Assembly: GCA_035288105.1 (NCBI GenBank)
Contig: DATEAY010000078.1
Span: 1 to 39,570, forward strand
Source of the DNA: Candidatus Babeliales bacterium
GTDB taxonomy: Bacteria > Babelota > Babeliae > Babelales > Vermiphilaceae
DNA length: 39,570 bases
Direction of reading: 5' to 3'
The notes beneath the pieces are model-generated. The model was given only the letters and a program-made list of their open reading frames with translations, was not told where the DNA came from and ran no database searches. Of this stretch, positions 7,474-15,670 are shown piece by piece. The translations under genes were made by a program, and so were the position numbers. The stretch's first letter is position 1. Every line of letters begins with the position of its first letter.

Positions 7474-8382
7474 ATGCATGATCACCTACTTTCTGCGATT
7501 GGAAACACTCCACTTGTTCGGTTACCATTCGATACACCAGCAACACTTTACGCAAAACTTGAATATCTTAACCCTGGTGGCAGCATAAAAGATCGCTCAG
7601 CATTTTTTATGGTTGAACATGCTGAAAAAACAGGTTTACTCAAACCAGGTGGAACCATTATCGAAGCTTCATCAGGAAATCAAGGAATCTCACTTGCTAT
7701 GATTGGTGCCGCAAAAGGATACAAAGTCATCATCACTACAACTTCAAAATTCAGCCAAGAAAAATTACAAACAATACAAGCGTACGGAGCTGAAATAGTA
7801 ATGTGTCCCCAGACACAATTCATTGACGATCCAAACAGTTACCAATCAACAGCAAAGCGCTTGCAACAAGAAACACCCAATTCTTTTATGCCAAACCAAT
7901 ACTTTAATCCTGTCAACGCGCAAGCTCATTATACTCTTACTGGCCCAGAAATTTGGCGACAAACAAACGGTACCGTCACCCACTTTTTTGCTGCAGCGGG
8001 TACTGGTGGAACTGTATACGGCGCAGGAAAATATTTAAAAGAACAAAATCCGAACATTAAAGTTATTGCAATCGATTCAATAAACTCATTCCACTCAACA
8101 AAAGGAAACCCAAAACCATATAAGCTTGAAGGAGTAGGAATCGATTTTGCTTCAGATGCTGTTGATTACACAATGATGGATGAAATTATTCCAGTGGCAG
8201 ACGAAGATGCTTTTGCAATGCTCAAAACTTTAGCACGCAATTACGGATTTTTAGTGGGATTAAGTAGCGGTGCTGTTGCATGGGGAGCACATCATTACTT
8301 ACCACACTTAAAAGAAAATGATGTCGCTGTAATGATCTTTGGCGATTCCGGGCGTGCTTATTTGACAAAAAATGTGTATTAA
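7474..8382 (+). CDS. PLP-dependent cysteine synthase / cystathionine beta-synthase family enzyme
   Basis: Fold-type II PLP enzyme of the OAS sulfhydrylase/CBS group, catalysing beta-replacement on serine or O-acetylserine in the cytoplasm. Seen: IGNTPLVRL at 9-17, the PLP lysine Lys39 in GGSIKDRSA, the phosphate-binding GTGGT near residue 177, the substrate-loop element EASSGNQG near residue 64, and GLSSGAVAWGA and DSGRAYL near the C terminus. The DSGR ending is more CBS-like than CysK-like. The loop reads SSGNQG rather than the usual TSGNTG, so substrate preference is uncertain. At 302 residues it is a minimal catalytic domain without heme or Bateman domains. It is followed after 15 bases by a membrane-protein gene. 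Confidence 0.82.
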   Translation: MHDHLLSAIGNTPLVRLPFDTPATLYAKLEYLNPGGSIKDRSAFFMVEHAEKTGLLKPGGTIIEASSGNQGISLAMIGAAKGYKVIITTTSKFSQEKLQTIQAYGAEIVMCPQTQFIDDPNSYQSTAKRLQQETPNSFMPNQYFNPVNAQAHYTLTGPEIWRQTNGTVTHFFAAAGTGGTVYGAGKYLKEQNPNIKVIAIDSINSFHSTKGNPKPYKLEGVGIDFASDAVDYTMMDEIIPVADEDAFAMLKTLARNYGFLVGLSSGAVAWGAHHYLPHLKENDVAVMIFGDSGRAYLTKNVY

Positions 8383-8397
8383 AAAAAGGAGCGTAGT

Positions 8398-9054
8398 ATG
8401 TGTTTTTCAGCACAAGCAAGTTTTATAACCGCCAGCGCATTATCAATCGTTAGTCTTTTGTCGATAAAAAAAACACATAACAAAAAATTGATTCCTCTTG
8501 CTGCAAGTCCACTTTTTTTTGTAGTACAACAAGCCTGCGAAGGTATTGTATGGCTAACACTCAATGCTGGTGATACAACAAGTACATTGCATAACTTTGC
8601 AATGTACAGCTTTCTTTTTTTTGCAGGCACATGGTGGCCCATATGTATACCAATTATATTGTACATTCCTGAAAAAATTCATACACGCAAAAAGCTTTTA
8701 TCCTATACATTCATTATTGGCATAATAACAGCAATTATTCTTTTTTTTGCATGGACATTACAGATAACAGGCGTTGAAAATGTAAACCATAATCTTAACT
8801 ACCCAGTAGTAAACTATCCATTTGGCATAACAAATCAAAATATTGCATGTGTATTTTCATGGATTATTTCACTATCGTATTGTGTTGCAACAGTAACTCC
8901 ACTATTTATTTCTAGCATCCGATACACATGGGCACTTGGAGTTGCTGTTAGTTTAGGATTAATTGTTTCTTATATTTTTTACGCAATGACATTTCCATCG
9001 GTTTGGTGCTTTTTTGCCGCCGTGAGCAGTATTATCATTTATTTTATTGTATAA
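8398..9054 (+). CDS. DUF6629-like multi-spanning membrane protein
   Basis: 218 residues with about seven hydrophobic helices. The N terminus MCFSAQASF matches the MCFSAxASF signature I associate with the DUF6629 family; its function is unknown. Other features are an EGIVWL segment after helix 2 and a WW pair in GTWWPI. AGGAG sits six bases before the ATG, and the gene lies 15 bases after the PLP enzyme, so the two are probably co-transcribed, though no functional link is evident. The family name is from memory; the topology is from the sequence. Confidence 0.65.
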   Translation: MCFSAQASFITASALSIVSLLSIKKTHNKKLIPLAASPLFFVVQQACEGIVWLTLNAGDTTSTLHNFAMYSFLFFAGTWWPICIPIILYIPEKIHTRKKLLSYTFIIGIITAIILFFAWTLQITGVENVNHNLNYPVVNYPFGITNQNIACVFSWIISLSYCVATVTPLFISSIRYTWALGVAVSLGLIVSYIFYAMTFPSVWCFFAAVSSIIIYFIV

Positions 9055-9069
9055 TCTACCTTTACAGAT

Positions 9070-9101
9070 CTCCCCCGTACTAGACTAGGAAGAAGGGGGA
9101 G
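9070..9101 (+). promoter_or_regulatory. hairpin that sequesters a Shine-Dalgarno
   Basis: CTCCCCC (9070-9076) is perfectly complementary to GGGGGAG (9095-9101), which is itself the ribosome binding site for the ATG at 9106. Seven G-C-rich pairs in such an AT-rich context would hide the site, suggesting translational control such as a thermometer, or dependence on an upstream ribosome or protein. Confidence 0.55.
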
Positions 9102-9105
9102 TGTT

Positions 9106-9870
9106 ATGATCTTTTGTATAGTAGTATACTTATATCTACTCATTGCTCTTTTTACAACCAACTATGCCATGGATAGTTCAGCTAAAGTATGGGTCAGAAC
9201 AAGTGATAAAAAAACTATTTCATTATCTATGGTAGAAGGCACTCATTCTTGTCTTATTGAAACACTCAGTACAGCCTACAATACGGGAACCAGTAAAAAA
9301 AAACCTACCAATATCTGGATTTCTAAAAAAGATATCCGATTGTTTCAAGCAATCCTTCACAAACCTGCTCTCTATGAAGAATTGACAAGAGAAAAATATT
9401 TTAATGCTCTAAGAATTGCTGAGCGCCTCAAAGCTCCCTTTTTATATACAACCTTGCTCAATGCACAATTACCCCCAACTATATGTGCTCTGATTACACA
9501 TAAATACATCTGTCACAGAACAATCTACGAAAAAATGTATGACGTTTTTTTTGTAAGAACCAAATATGAACCTGCAAACCTCTGGGTATTTACCACAAAG
9601 CCAACATGGTGTATAGAGGCAGAAACAAGGCTCGCTTACTTAATACATAGAATAACATTACCACAGGCAACCATTCTCATGAATATTCATCGTCCAAATT
9701 ATTATAACACATGCGCTATATTACTCCCTCATATGCCAGGATATGATGCAATTACATCATGGAAAAAACACGACCAAGATTTTCTTTTTAATAACCTACC
9801 AGTAATAGTAAACGTAAAAAAAACAAAATTAGGAAATCAAGCACTCTGTGCGTTTTATTTCAACACATAA
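9106..9870 (+). CDS. secreted Skp1/BTB-like domain protein
   Basis: 254 residues with a signal peptide (MIFCIVVYLYLLIALF, cleavage near NYA-MD). Residues 25-130 align with residues 42-155 of the protein at 186-1901: SAKVWVRTSDKKTISL here against SSKIWITTNDGQITEY there, followed by a similar helix series (ISKKDIRLFQAIL, then KYFNALRIAERLKAPFLYTTLL). This looks like the Skp1/BTB fold. There are no WD40 blades; the C-terminal 120 residues are unrecognised. It overlaps the convergent gene at 9855-10745 by 16 bases. Its strong GGGGGAG ribosome binding site is inside a hairpin. Confidence 0.6.
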   Translation: MIFCIVVYLYLLIALFTTNYAMDSSAKVWVRTSDKKTISLSMVEGTHSCLIETLSTAYNTGTSKKKPTNIWISKKDIRLFQAILHKPALYEELTREKYFNALRIAERLKAPFLYTTLLNAQLPPTICALITHKYICHRTIYEKMYDVFFVRTKYEPANLWVFTTKPTWCIEAETRLAYLIHRITLPQATILMNIHRPNYYNTCAILLPHMPGYDAITSWKKHDQDFLFNNLPVIVNVKKTKLGNQALCAFYFNT

Positions 9871-10745
9871 AATGTATCAAGAACAGATATATCAATTGGC
9901 CGTGGAACTTTTTCTAATGGCGTTGCAAAAATTATTTCATAACCAATACATTTTAATACTGCAATCACTTGTTCAACATGAGAACCTCCTGCGACAACAA
10001 AAATAAATGGTGTTGTAGGACATGTAACAATTGAATGCAAAATATTCATATCAATCAGAGAGCTATCAAAAATGCATAACTTCTCAAGTTCTTGGCGATA
10101 CCGCTTAGGCTGTAGTTGTGCACAGTAGTGAGCAACGGTACATTTCTGATCGGCACATAAACGCATTTTTACCAACATATCACGTACTGCTGCTACTGTT
10201 TTTCTATAAACCTTATTAAGCTGCTTGCCATCATCATATTTTTTTATTTTTTCAAGTTCGTCAATCACCTCGTTATGCAAAGATAAGGCTGTAATTGTTG
10301 CACTTGAGCGCAATGAAAAAGGATTCGCCTGAATGTTATTAAGCAATGGTCCAATTCCTGCTACACGACAATATCGAAACTCAACATTATCCACAGCAAT
10401 GCCAAGTTCACGAGCTTTATGAGCCAATTGACCAAGCATTCCCTCGGAGCAATTAATACCATAGTTACAACAAATCATTCTTCCATCATTATTCATAGAG
10501 CTTAAATCTTCAACAACAAGTTTACCTTTTAAAGCCGCACATCTTTTTAATAATAACTCAAGATGCATTCGCTGATTTTTATTAGCAGGATGTGTTTTAT
10601 CATGATAATCAGCGAGTAAGATAATATATTGAGTATGTTTATGTATCGTCTTCTTTGCCACGCAACCATGGTAAAAGTAACCAAAAACATTATTACATAA
10701 CAATAATGCCATGATTACAATACTCCCCCATACAATATTTTTCAT
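9855..10745 (-). CDS. exported protein of unknown function
   Basis: 296 residues with signal peptide MKNIVWGSIVIMALLLC. GGAGG is five bases before the ATG. Not recognised with confidence. It opens with a strand-like IILLADYHDKTHPA containing Asp and two His, continues KLVVEDLSS, and ends with FIFVVAGGSHVEQVIAVLK. A conserved-looking DxH near the N terminus and a GGSH near the C terminus loosely recall the ChaN/EreA/TraB group of His/Glu proteins, but no full motif matches. Several cysteines (CC in MICCNYGINC) could form disulfides after export. Confidence 0.6.
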   Translation of the reverse strand: MKNIVWGSIVIMALLLCNNVFGYFYHGCVAKKTIHKHTQYIILLADYHDKTHPANKNQRMHLELLLKRCAALKGKLVVEDLSSMNNDGRMICCNYGINCSEGMLGQLAHKARELGIAVDNVEFRYCRVAGIGPLLNNIQANPFSLRSSATITALSLHNEVIDELEKIKKYDDGKQLNKVYRKTVAAVRDMLVKMRLCADQKCTVAHYCAQLQPKRYRQELEKLCIFDSSLIDMNILHSIVTCPTTPFIFVVAGGSHVEQVIAVLKCIGYEIIFATPLEKVPRPIDISVLDTFYVLK

Positions 10746-10823
10746 ATTTCCTCCTTATATGCATGATGTATTAATTTAAATATATTACAAATAGGAGTGT
10801 TTAAACAACTATTCATAATAATA

Positions 10824-10853
10824 TTGCTTTTTAGAGTAGCGGCACACTACAAT
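10824..10853 (+). promoter_or_regulatory. probable promoter of rseP
   Basis: TTGCTT (10824-10829) and TACAAT (10848-10853) are separated by 18 bases, 24 bases upstream of the rseP start codon. Confidence 0.45.
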
Positions 10854-10877
10854 TAAAGTGAAAGGAAAAATTTAAGT

Positions 10878-11924
10878 ATGAAGCCTACAATGCAAAATGG
10901 TAAGATAAAAAGTCTTTTATATGTCCTGGCAGGGTTGGGTGGGATCAGTCTTATTATTCTTGTTCATGAAGCAGGACATTTTCTTTTTGCAAAATTTTTT
11001 AACGTACCCACACCAGTCTTTTCTGTGGGCTTTGGACCAACCATTTGTGCGTTTCCGATAGGAGAAACAATCTTTAAATTAGCGTTATTTCCTTTTGGTG
11101 GTTACGTTGAAATGGATCCGGAAATATTAGCTCAACAACGCTATATTCCTAAAATGCTCATTATTTTTGGTGGCATATTATTCAATCTTATTTTTGCCTA
11201 CTGCATACTGTTGTACTATGCAATACGTAATCGATTCTCTCTCACCCCTGTCATCAGCACAATTACACCTAATTCACCCGCTGATCATGCAGGATTACAA
11301 CCGACTGATACCATTATTGCATGCAACCACCAACCAACTCTGTCAAATCCTGACCTCATCACAAACGCAATTGCCGCATCAGAAGGCAAAACACTTATAT
11401 TGACAATTGAACGAAACGGAAACGAACAAGAAGTACCGGTCACCCTCAATGCTGAACATCCTCTTTTTGGAAAAAATGCGGGATGGCTTGGTATAGAATT
11501 AGAAAAAAGACGAATAGAAAACCCATCAATGCTCAACTCCCTACAAAAGGGTCACCAACAATTTGCTACAACAACACAGGATATGAAGCATGCCGTCTCA
11601 AATATTATGACAAAAAAAGATCAGCAAAATATGATCATCGGTCCCATTGGCATTATCAGCATGATAGGAAAAAGCCTTGCCATAAACTCACAACTTTATT
11701 GGTTTATGTTAGCTATAGTGAGTTTAAACATAGCGCTTATCAACGTCTTACCAATTCCCTTCCTTGATGGCGGAAAAGCACTCGTATTTACCATAGAAGC
11801 AATAACAGGAACAATAATACCCTCAACCATGCTCTGGCTCATCTCTGCAATATTTCTCGCACTCTTTATATTTTTTATGGCGACAATCACCATGAATGAC
11901 GTGAAACGATTATGGAAAAAATAA
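10878..11924 (+). CDS. rseP: site-2 intramembrane metalloprotease RseP
   Basis: RseP/RasP-type proteases cut transmembrane anti-sigma factors and leftover signal peptides within the inner membrane. Seen: the zinc motif HEAGH at 30-34 in the first helix, FSVGFGPTI after it, a periplasmic PDZ domain (PNSPADHAGLQPTDTI near residue 135), and the third metal-ligand motif NVLPIPFLDGGKAL near residue 295, followed by a final helix. 348 residues is a one-PDZ length, shorter than E. coli RseP (450, two PDZ domains). No rseA or sigma-E gene is adjacent. Confidence 0.92.
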   Translation: MKPTMQNGKIKSLLYVLAGLGGISLIILVHEAGHFLFAKFFNVPTPVFSVGFGPTICAFPIGETIFKLALFPFGGYVEMDPEILAQQRYIPKMLIIFGGILFNLIFAYCILLYYAIRNRFSLTPVISTITPNSPADHAGLQPTDTIIACNHQPTLSNPDLITNAIAASEGKTLILTIERNGNEQEVPVTLNAEHPLFGKNAGWLGIELEKRRIENPSMLNSLQKGHQQFATTTQDMKHAVSNIMTKKDQQNMIIGPIGIISMIGKSLAINSQLYWFMLAIVSLNIALINVLPIPFLDGGKALVFTIEAITGTIIPSTMLWLISAIFLALFIFFMATITMNDVKRLWKK

Positions 11925-11944
11925 GAAATAGTCTTTACCGGGGT

Positions 11945-12081
11945 CCCCATGTGAAATGAAATGCAACATGGGGTTAAAATCCCCCACCTAAGACAAAATG
12001 TCAAAGATAGGGGAAATGGAGGTTATCTATAAATATATGTAAGTCATCTGACTTGTCCTCCGAAGCCTTGGCATAGGAGGA
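11945..12081. repeat. intergenic hairpins between rseP and the acyl-CoA synthetase gene
   Basis: Two palindromes lie in this gap. CCCCATGT (11945-11952) pairs with ACATGGGG (11966-11973). TCCTCC (12056-12061) pairs with GGAGGA (12076-12081) around a GAAGCCTTGG loop. They sit between convergent genes and could terminate both. The CCCCATGT stem recurs at 31620-31647 in the 5' part of rnpB. Confidence 0.55.
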
Positions 12082-12132
12082 AAACTTTAGTGAAAGAGAA
12101 CTAAATAAAACTACCCCAACCAATAAATAAAA

Positions 12133-13695
12133 TCAAACTTTCTCAGCAAGCTGGGCACGTAACACTTTTTTATCAATTTTACCCGTAGCGGTCGCAGGAA
12201 GTTCTTTTGTATCACAATAAAACTGTCGTGGAACTTTGTACGATGCTAAATGTTGTGTACACAATGTTCGCAAACTCCGTTCACTATCCTTTTCAAGAGA
12301 GCGTAGTTGAACAAATGCAACAGGAACTTCACCTTCACCATCATGCACACCCACTACAGCAGCACGAATCACATTTGGATGCAATAATATTACGTTTTCA
12401 ATTTCTTGTGGATAAATGTTAAAACCTTTGTGAATAATAAGATCTTTTTCACGCCCAGTAATCACAATACGGCCTTTATGATCAAGATACGCCAAATCAC
12501 CAGTATTCAACCATCCATCTTTTAAAACTTTATCCGTAGCTTCTGGTGCATTGTAATAACCAAGCATCACATTATCACCCTTTACCCAAAGAATTCCTAT
12601 GTTTCCCTGTGGTAAATCAGCACCCTGCTCATCTCGGATTGCACATTGAATGCCAACTAACGGCTTACCAACGTTACTTGCAGGAACGGTTTCATCATCA
12701 AGATTAGCCGAAATAACTGGTGTTGTTTCTGTTAATCCATATCCATTTGCTAGTTTTCTTCTATAAATTAACCCGAATCCTGCACGAATTTTATCTGGTA
12801 ATGCATCACCACCAGAAACAAAAAGGCGTACTGAATCAAGTGGAGCTGTTTTCATTAAACACAAAAGACCATACAGCGCAGGAACACCTAAAAAGATGGT
12901 TGGTTTATGGTGCAAACCTTCCAGAATATATCGACGTTCAATTTTAGGAACCAAAATAATAGTGATGCCATAAAAAATCGCCGCCCACACACAGGTATTT
13001 TGCGCAAAACTATGAAATAATGGAAGCACTCCCAAAATTCGTTCTTCCTCAGGTTTACCAAGCAAAGACGCAATCTGCAACACATTCGTCATAATATTTT
13101 TTGAACTGAGCATTACCCCTTTGGGAAGTCCCGTTGTTCCGGATGTGTACAATAAAGCTGCTAATTCTTCTGGTTCTAAATCTACGATTGTATCTTGTAC
13201 TTCTGCCGACTCATCTGCATCATCCATATCAAGTTCTGTAAGAATGGGAGGTATATTCTCAGCAGCTTTTGTAAACAATTCAATACGGTCAGATGATGTT
13301 AAAATAATGGCCGGCTGCGCATCTGCAATAATATGCGCAAGCTCTTTTTCCTTTAAAAACGTATTGACTGGTGCAACGACAACGCCTGCTTGCCACAATG
13401 CAAAATAAGCTATATAAAACTCAGGCGAATTTTCAAAACATATAATTGCTTTATCGCGCGCTTTTAATGCATAACGTTCAACAACTTTTTTGCCCAATGC
13501 ACATGCAAGTGCATACAATTTTTTATACGTGATTTTTTTGTCTTGATAAATAAGCGCAATAGTATCGCCATGCATCTGTGTTGCTCGTAATAATAATCGA
13601 CCGGCAAACATCAATTTACCATCGCGCAGCACGGTTTTATATAACTCATCAAATGCATACTGCTCTTTTTCTTGTGCGGACTGGTTCATAGTCAT
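12133..13695 (-). CDS. AMP-forming acyl-CoA synthetase (FadD-like)
   Basis: Adenylate-forming enzyme that activates a carboxylic acid, probably a fatty acid, with ATP and CoA. Seen over 520 residues: P-loop LLYTSGTTGLPKGVMLS near residue 180, LPLFHSFAQN, the GYGLTETTPVIS motif near residue 318, GWLNTGDLAYLDHKGRI and GREKDLIIHKGFNIYP in the C-terminal hinge, and the catalytic lysine in PATATGKIDKKVLR near the end. In a reduced genome it may let the cell use host fatty acids for membranes. Either of two in-frame ATGs (codons 1 and 3) could be the start. A hairpin lies just upstream. Confidence 0.9.
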   Translation of the reverse strand: MTMNQSAQEKEQYAFDELYKTVLRDGKLMFAGRLLLRATQMHGDTIALIYQDKKITYKKLYALACALGKKVVERYALKARDKAIICFENSPEFYIAYFALWQAGVVVAPVNTFLKEKELAHIIADAQPAIILTSSDRIELFTKAAENIPPILTELDMDDADESAEVQDTIVDLEPEELAALLYTSGTTGLPKGVMLSSKNIMTNVLQIASLLGKPEEERILGVLPLFHSFAQNTCVWAAIFYGITIILVPKIERRYILEGLHHKPTIFLGVPALYGLLCLMKTAPLDSVRLFVSGGDALPDKIRAGFGLIYRRKLANGYGLTETTPVISANLDDETVPASNVGKPLVGIQCAIRDEQGADLPQGNIGILWVKGDNVMLGYYNAPEATDKVLKDGWLNTGDLAYLDHKGRIVITGREKDLIIHKGFNIYPQEIENVILLHPNVIRAAVVGVHDGEGEVPVAFVQLRSLEKDSERSLRTLCTQHLASYKVPRQFYCDTKELPATATGKIDKKVLRAQLAEKV

Positions 13696-13710
13696 AATTT
13701 TACTCTTTCA

Positions 13711-13739
13711 CCCCATACTGCGTTTTACTACGTATGGGG
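13711..13739 (-). promoter_or_regulatory. hairpin upstream of the acyl-CoA synthetase start
   Basis: CCCCATAC (13711-13718) pairs with GTATGGGG (13732-13739). It lies 15 bases before the start codon at 13695 and after the ferredoxin gene on the same strand. It could be the ferredoxin terminator or a leader attenuator. Confidence 0.5.
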
Positions 13740-13771
13740 ACCCCGCAGGTTACCCTGATAATTTGTATTTT

Positions 13772-13957
13772 TTACTCTTCTATTTTTATAACTTGTACAG
13801 GACATTTGGCAGCAGCGTCTCTGATGCAATTCTCAAACTTTTTAAAGTCTACCCCCGCTTGTACCTGTGATGTAACAACAACTTTAAAAACTTCTGGTGC
13901 TAAAAACTCACACGAACCGCAGCTAATACATCCTGGTTCTACTTTTACATTTTTCAT
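13772..13957 (-). CDS. single-cluster [4Fe-4S] ferredoxin
   Basis: A 61-residue ferredoxin with Cys10, Cys13 and Cys16 in GCISCGSCEFLAPEVF and Cys52 in AAKCPVQVI, the arrangement of single [4Fe-4S] cluster ferredoxins; Cys44 could form the usual disulfide. The ATG at 13957 is preferred to the TTG two codons upstream because AGG is six bases before it. It is a small electron carrier in the cytoplasm; its partner is unknown. It lies on the same strand upstream of the acyl-CoA synthetase gene with a hairpin between them. Confidence 0.88.
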   Translation of the reverse strand: MKNVKVEPGCISCGSCEFLAPEVFKVVVTSQVQAGVDFKKFENCIRDAAAKCPVQVIKIEE

Positions 13958-14033
13958 ACACAACCTAAAGACATTGGAGCGGGATACCGCTATACTTTAC
14001 CTATATTATCTTCAAAAAATCATTTTTGTTTCC

Positions 14034-14067
14034 GCGCTCATCCTGAACTTGTTGAAGGATAAGGCGC
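14034..14067. repeat. REP-like repeat, family A (single copy)
   Basis: The core CTGAACTTGTTGAAGGAT is preceded by GCGCTCATC and followed by AAGGCGC. Same family as 4222-4287 and 33043-33126. It lies in the gap between the ferredoxin and tmk genes. Confidence 0.75.
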
Positions 14068-14107
14068 ACATTAATAATCTATCCTATTTTAAGCAAAAAG
14101 GTAAACC

Positions 14108-14746
14108 ATGCCACAACTAGCTCGTGGAATTTTAATCGCAATTGAAGGAATTGATGGTTCAGGAAAATCAACCCTTGCCAAAAACATATCCGCATCATTA
14201 GAGCAACAAGGATTCGATACAGTGCTCACAAAAGAGCCTGGCCACTCACAACTCGGCAAAGAAATTCGCGAGCTTGTACAAACCCAAAATATGCCAATTT
14301 CGCCCCGTGCTCAATATTTACTCTTTGCCGCAGACCGTGCACAGCATTTTGATGAATTGATTATTCCTGGACTTACACACAATAAACTTATCATTTCTGA
14401 TCGCCTTTCCGATTCATCCCTTGCATATCAAGGATACGGTAATGGGTTAGATCTTGAAATGGTTAAGACCATCAATAATTGGTCAATGCACACAATTATT
14501 CCAGACCTTACCATTTTTATTCGCATTCCCGTTGAAATTGCTCTTGACCGTTGCAGCAAACGTGGCGCACTTTCTGCCTACGAAAAACGTGACTTTCTAC
14601 ATAGAGTTGCTGCAGGATTTGAGGAGCTTTATAAAACTCGCGTAAATGTTATCATAGTAGATGGAACTGAATCACAAGAAACCCTTAATAAACACGTTTG
14701 TGATGCAATTGAACAATGGATACAAATCAGGAATATTGTTTCTTAA
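14108..14746 (+). CDS. tmk: thymidylate kinase
   Basis: Phosphorylates dTMP to dTDP with ATP. Seen: P-loop IEGIDGSGKST near residues 12-22, the dTMP-site EPGHS, the DR of SDRLSDSSLAYQGYG near residue 100, and the family's C-terminal VIIVDGTES. 212 residues is the normal length. AGG is six bases before the ATG. It overlaps the next gene (delta prime) by 31 bases; tmk followed by holB is a common bacterial pair. Confidence 0.95.
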   Translation: MPQLARGILIAIEGIDGSGKSTLAKNISASLEQQGFDTVLTKEPGHSQLGKEIRELVQTQNMPISPRAQYLLFAADRAQHFDELIIPGLTHNKLIISDRLSDSSLAYQGYGNGLDLEMVKTINNWSMHTIIPDLTIFIRIPVEIALDRCSKRGALSAYEKRDFLHRVAAGFEELYKTRVNVIIVDGTESQETLNKHVCDAIEQWIQIRNIVS

Positions 14747-15474
14747 CACACACACATAAAACGCTTCCGCCCGCTCAACTATTTATTGGGCAACATGCAC
14801 AGGCACTAGAAGCAGTAGAATTATTTTTGCAAAAAATGCTCTGCAAAAATAATGGCTGCAATACGTGTATCATGTGCTTACAGATCAGAGAAAAACAACA
14901 TCATGCACTGATGTGGTTGCATCCGGAGAAAAACTACACCATTGATCAGTTTGATGATCTTTTTACAACACTTTCACTGCAATTACAATCTGATGAGCTT
15001 TTTTTCTTTATCATCCAAAAAGCAGACTTTTTAACTGCAGCATGCGCTAACAAATTATTAAAACCAATGGAAGAACCTCCAACTGGCTATCACTTTATTT
15101 TACTCGCCGAACGAGTAGAACAAATAGTACCAACCATTACATCGCGATGCGTTATCTATAAATTAGATACTGCAACATCAGCACAAATATCTCATCCGTT
15201 ATTTGAAGTTTTCACCAAAAAAATAGCTGCCAGCAACGATTTTTCCAAAATCATCGACTCTGCAAATATTAATGAACGTGAAAGTATGGAATTACTTGAC
15301 CAAATACTCCATTACTGGTTTACAAAATATCAACAAGACAAAACAACGCATGTGATTCCTCTCATTACTATGCTACAAAAAGCCCAATTGCAACCACCTA
15401 TGCCGGGAAGCAGCATAACGTTTTGGCGTAATTTATATCTTCAGTTATGTAATGATCTCGTTTCTATTAATTAA
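14716..15474 (+). CDS. holB: DNA polymerase III delta-prime-like clamp-loader subunit
   Basis: Clamp-loader subunit that helps load the sliding clamp onto primed DNA. Seen: a zinc-binding-like cluster CKNNGCNTCIMC near residues 43-54; FFFIIQKADFLTAACANKLL; KPMEEPPTGYHFILLAE, the AAA+ sensor-1 region; and IVPTITSRC, which is highly characteristic of delta prime/DnaX. No Walker A (GKT) is present, as expected for a non-ATP-binding delta prime. At 252 residues it is short against the 300-plus of typical HolB, mostly for lack of a full C-terminal domain. It is translationally coupled to tmk through a 31-base overlap. Confidence 0.85.
   Translation: MDTNQEYCFLTHTHKTLPPAQLFIGQHAQALEAVELFLQKMLCKNNGCNTCIMCLQIREKQHHALMWLHPEKNYTIDQFDDLFTTLSLQLQSDELFFFIIQKADFLTAACANKLLKPMEEPPTGYHFILLAERVEQIVPTITSRCVIYKLDTATSAQISHPLFEVFTKKIAASNDFSKIIDSANINERESMELLDQILHYWFTKYQQDKTTHVIPLITMLQKAQLQPPMPGSSITFWRNLYLQLCNDLVSIN
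15316..15356 (+). repeat. 41-base direct repeat, copy 1 (inside holB)
   Basis: This part of holB encodes WFTKYQQDKTTHV. It recurs at 16600-16640 with one mismatch (C in one copy, T in the other). The two copies flank the 15671-16534 gene. Confidence 0.85.
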
Positions 15475-15670
15475 TTTTTGATGCCCTTAAACATACCATT
15501 TACTATCCGCCCTTCGATTATTTTTTTGCATATAAAAATATAAAGAATTAAAAAAGTATTGCTTTTTGGATTACTTAACAAGTAGGTTTAAGATAAATAA
15601 ACCCTCATTGTGAATTAGAAGACGTATTACATAGTGTAATACGCTCGCCATTTGGGATAAGGAGAATGTT

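Noticed and set aside
8222-8666. Minus-strand reading frames of 65 and 95 residues
   Set aside because: Antisense to the PLP enzyme and the DUF6629-like gene; no ribosome sites.
12720-13408. Plus-strand reading frames inside 12133-13695
   Set aside because: Antisense shadows of the acyl-CoA synthetase, which carries all family motifs.
13734-14120. 128-residue plus-strand reading frame
   Set aside because: It is the antisense of the clear ferredoxin gene and of a REP-like repeat, overlapping the start of tmk.
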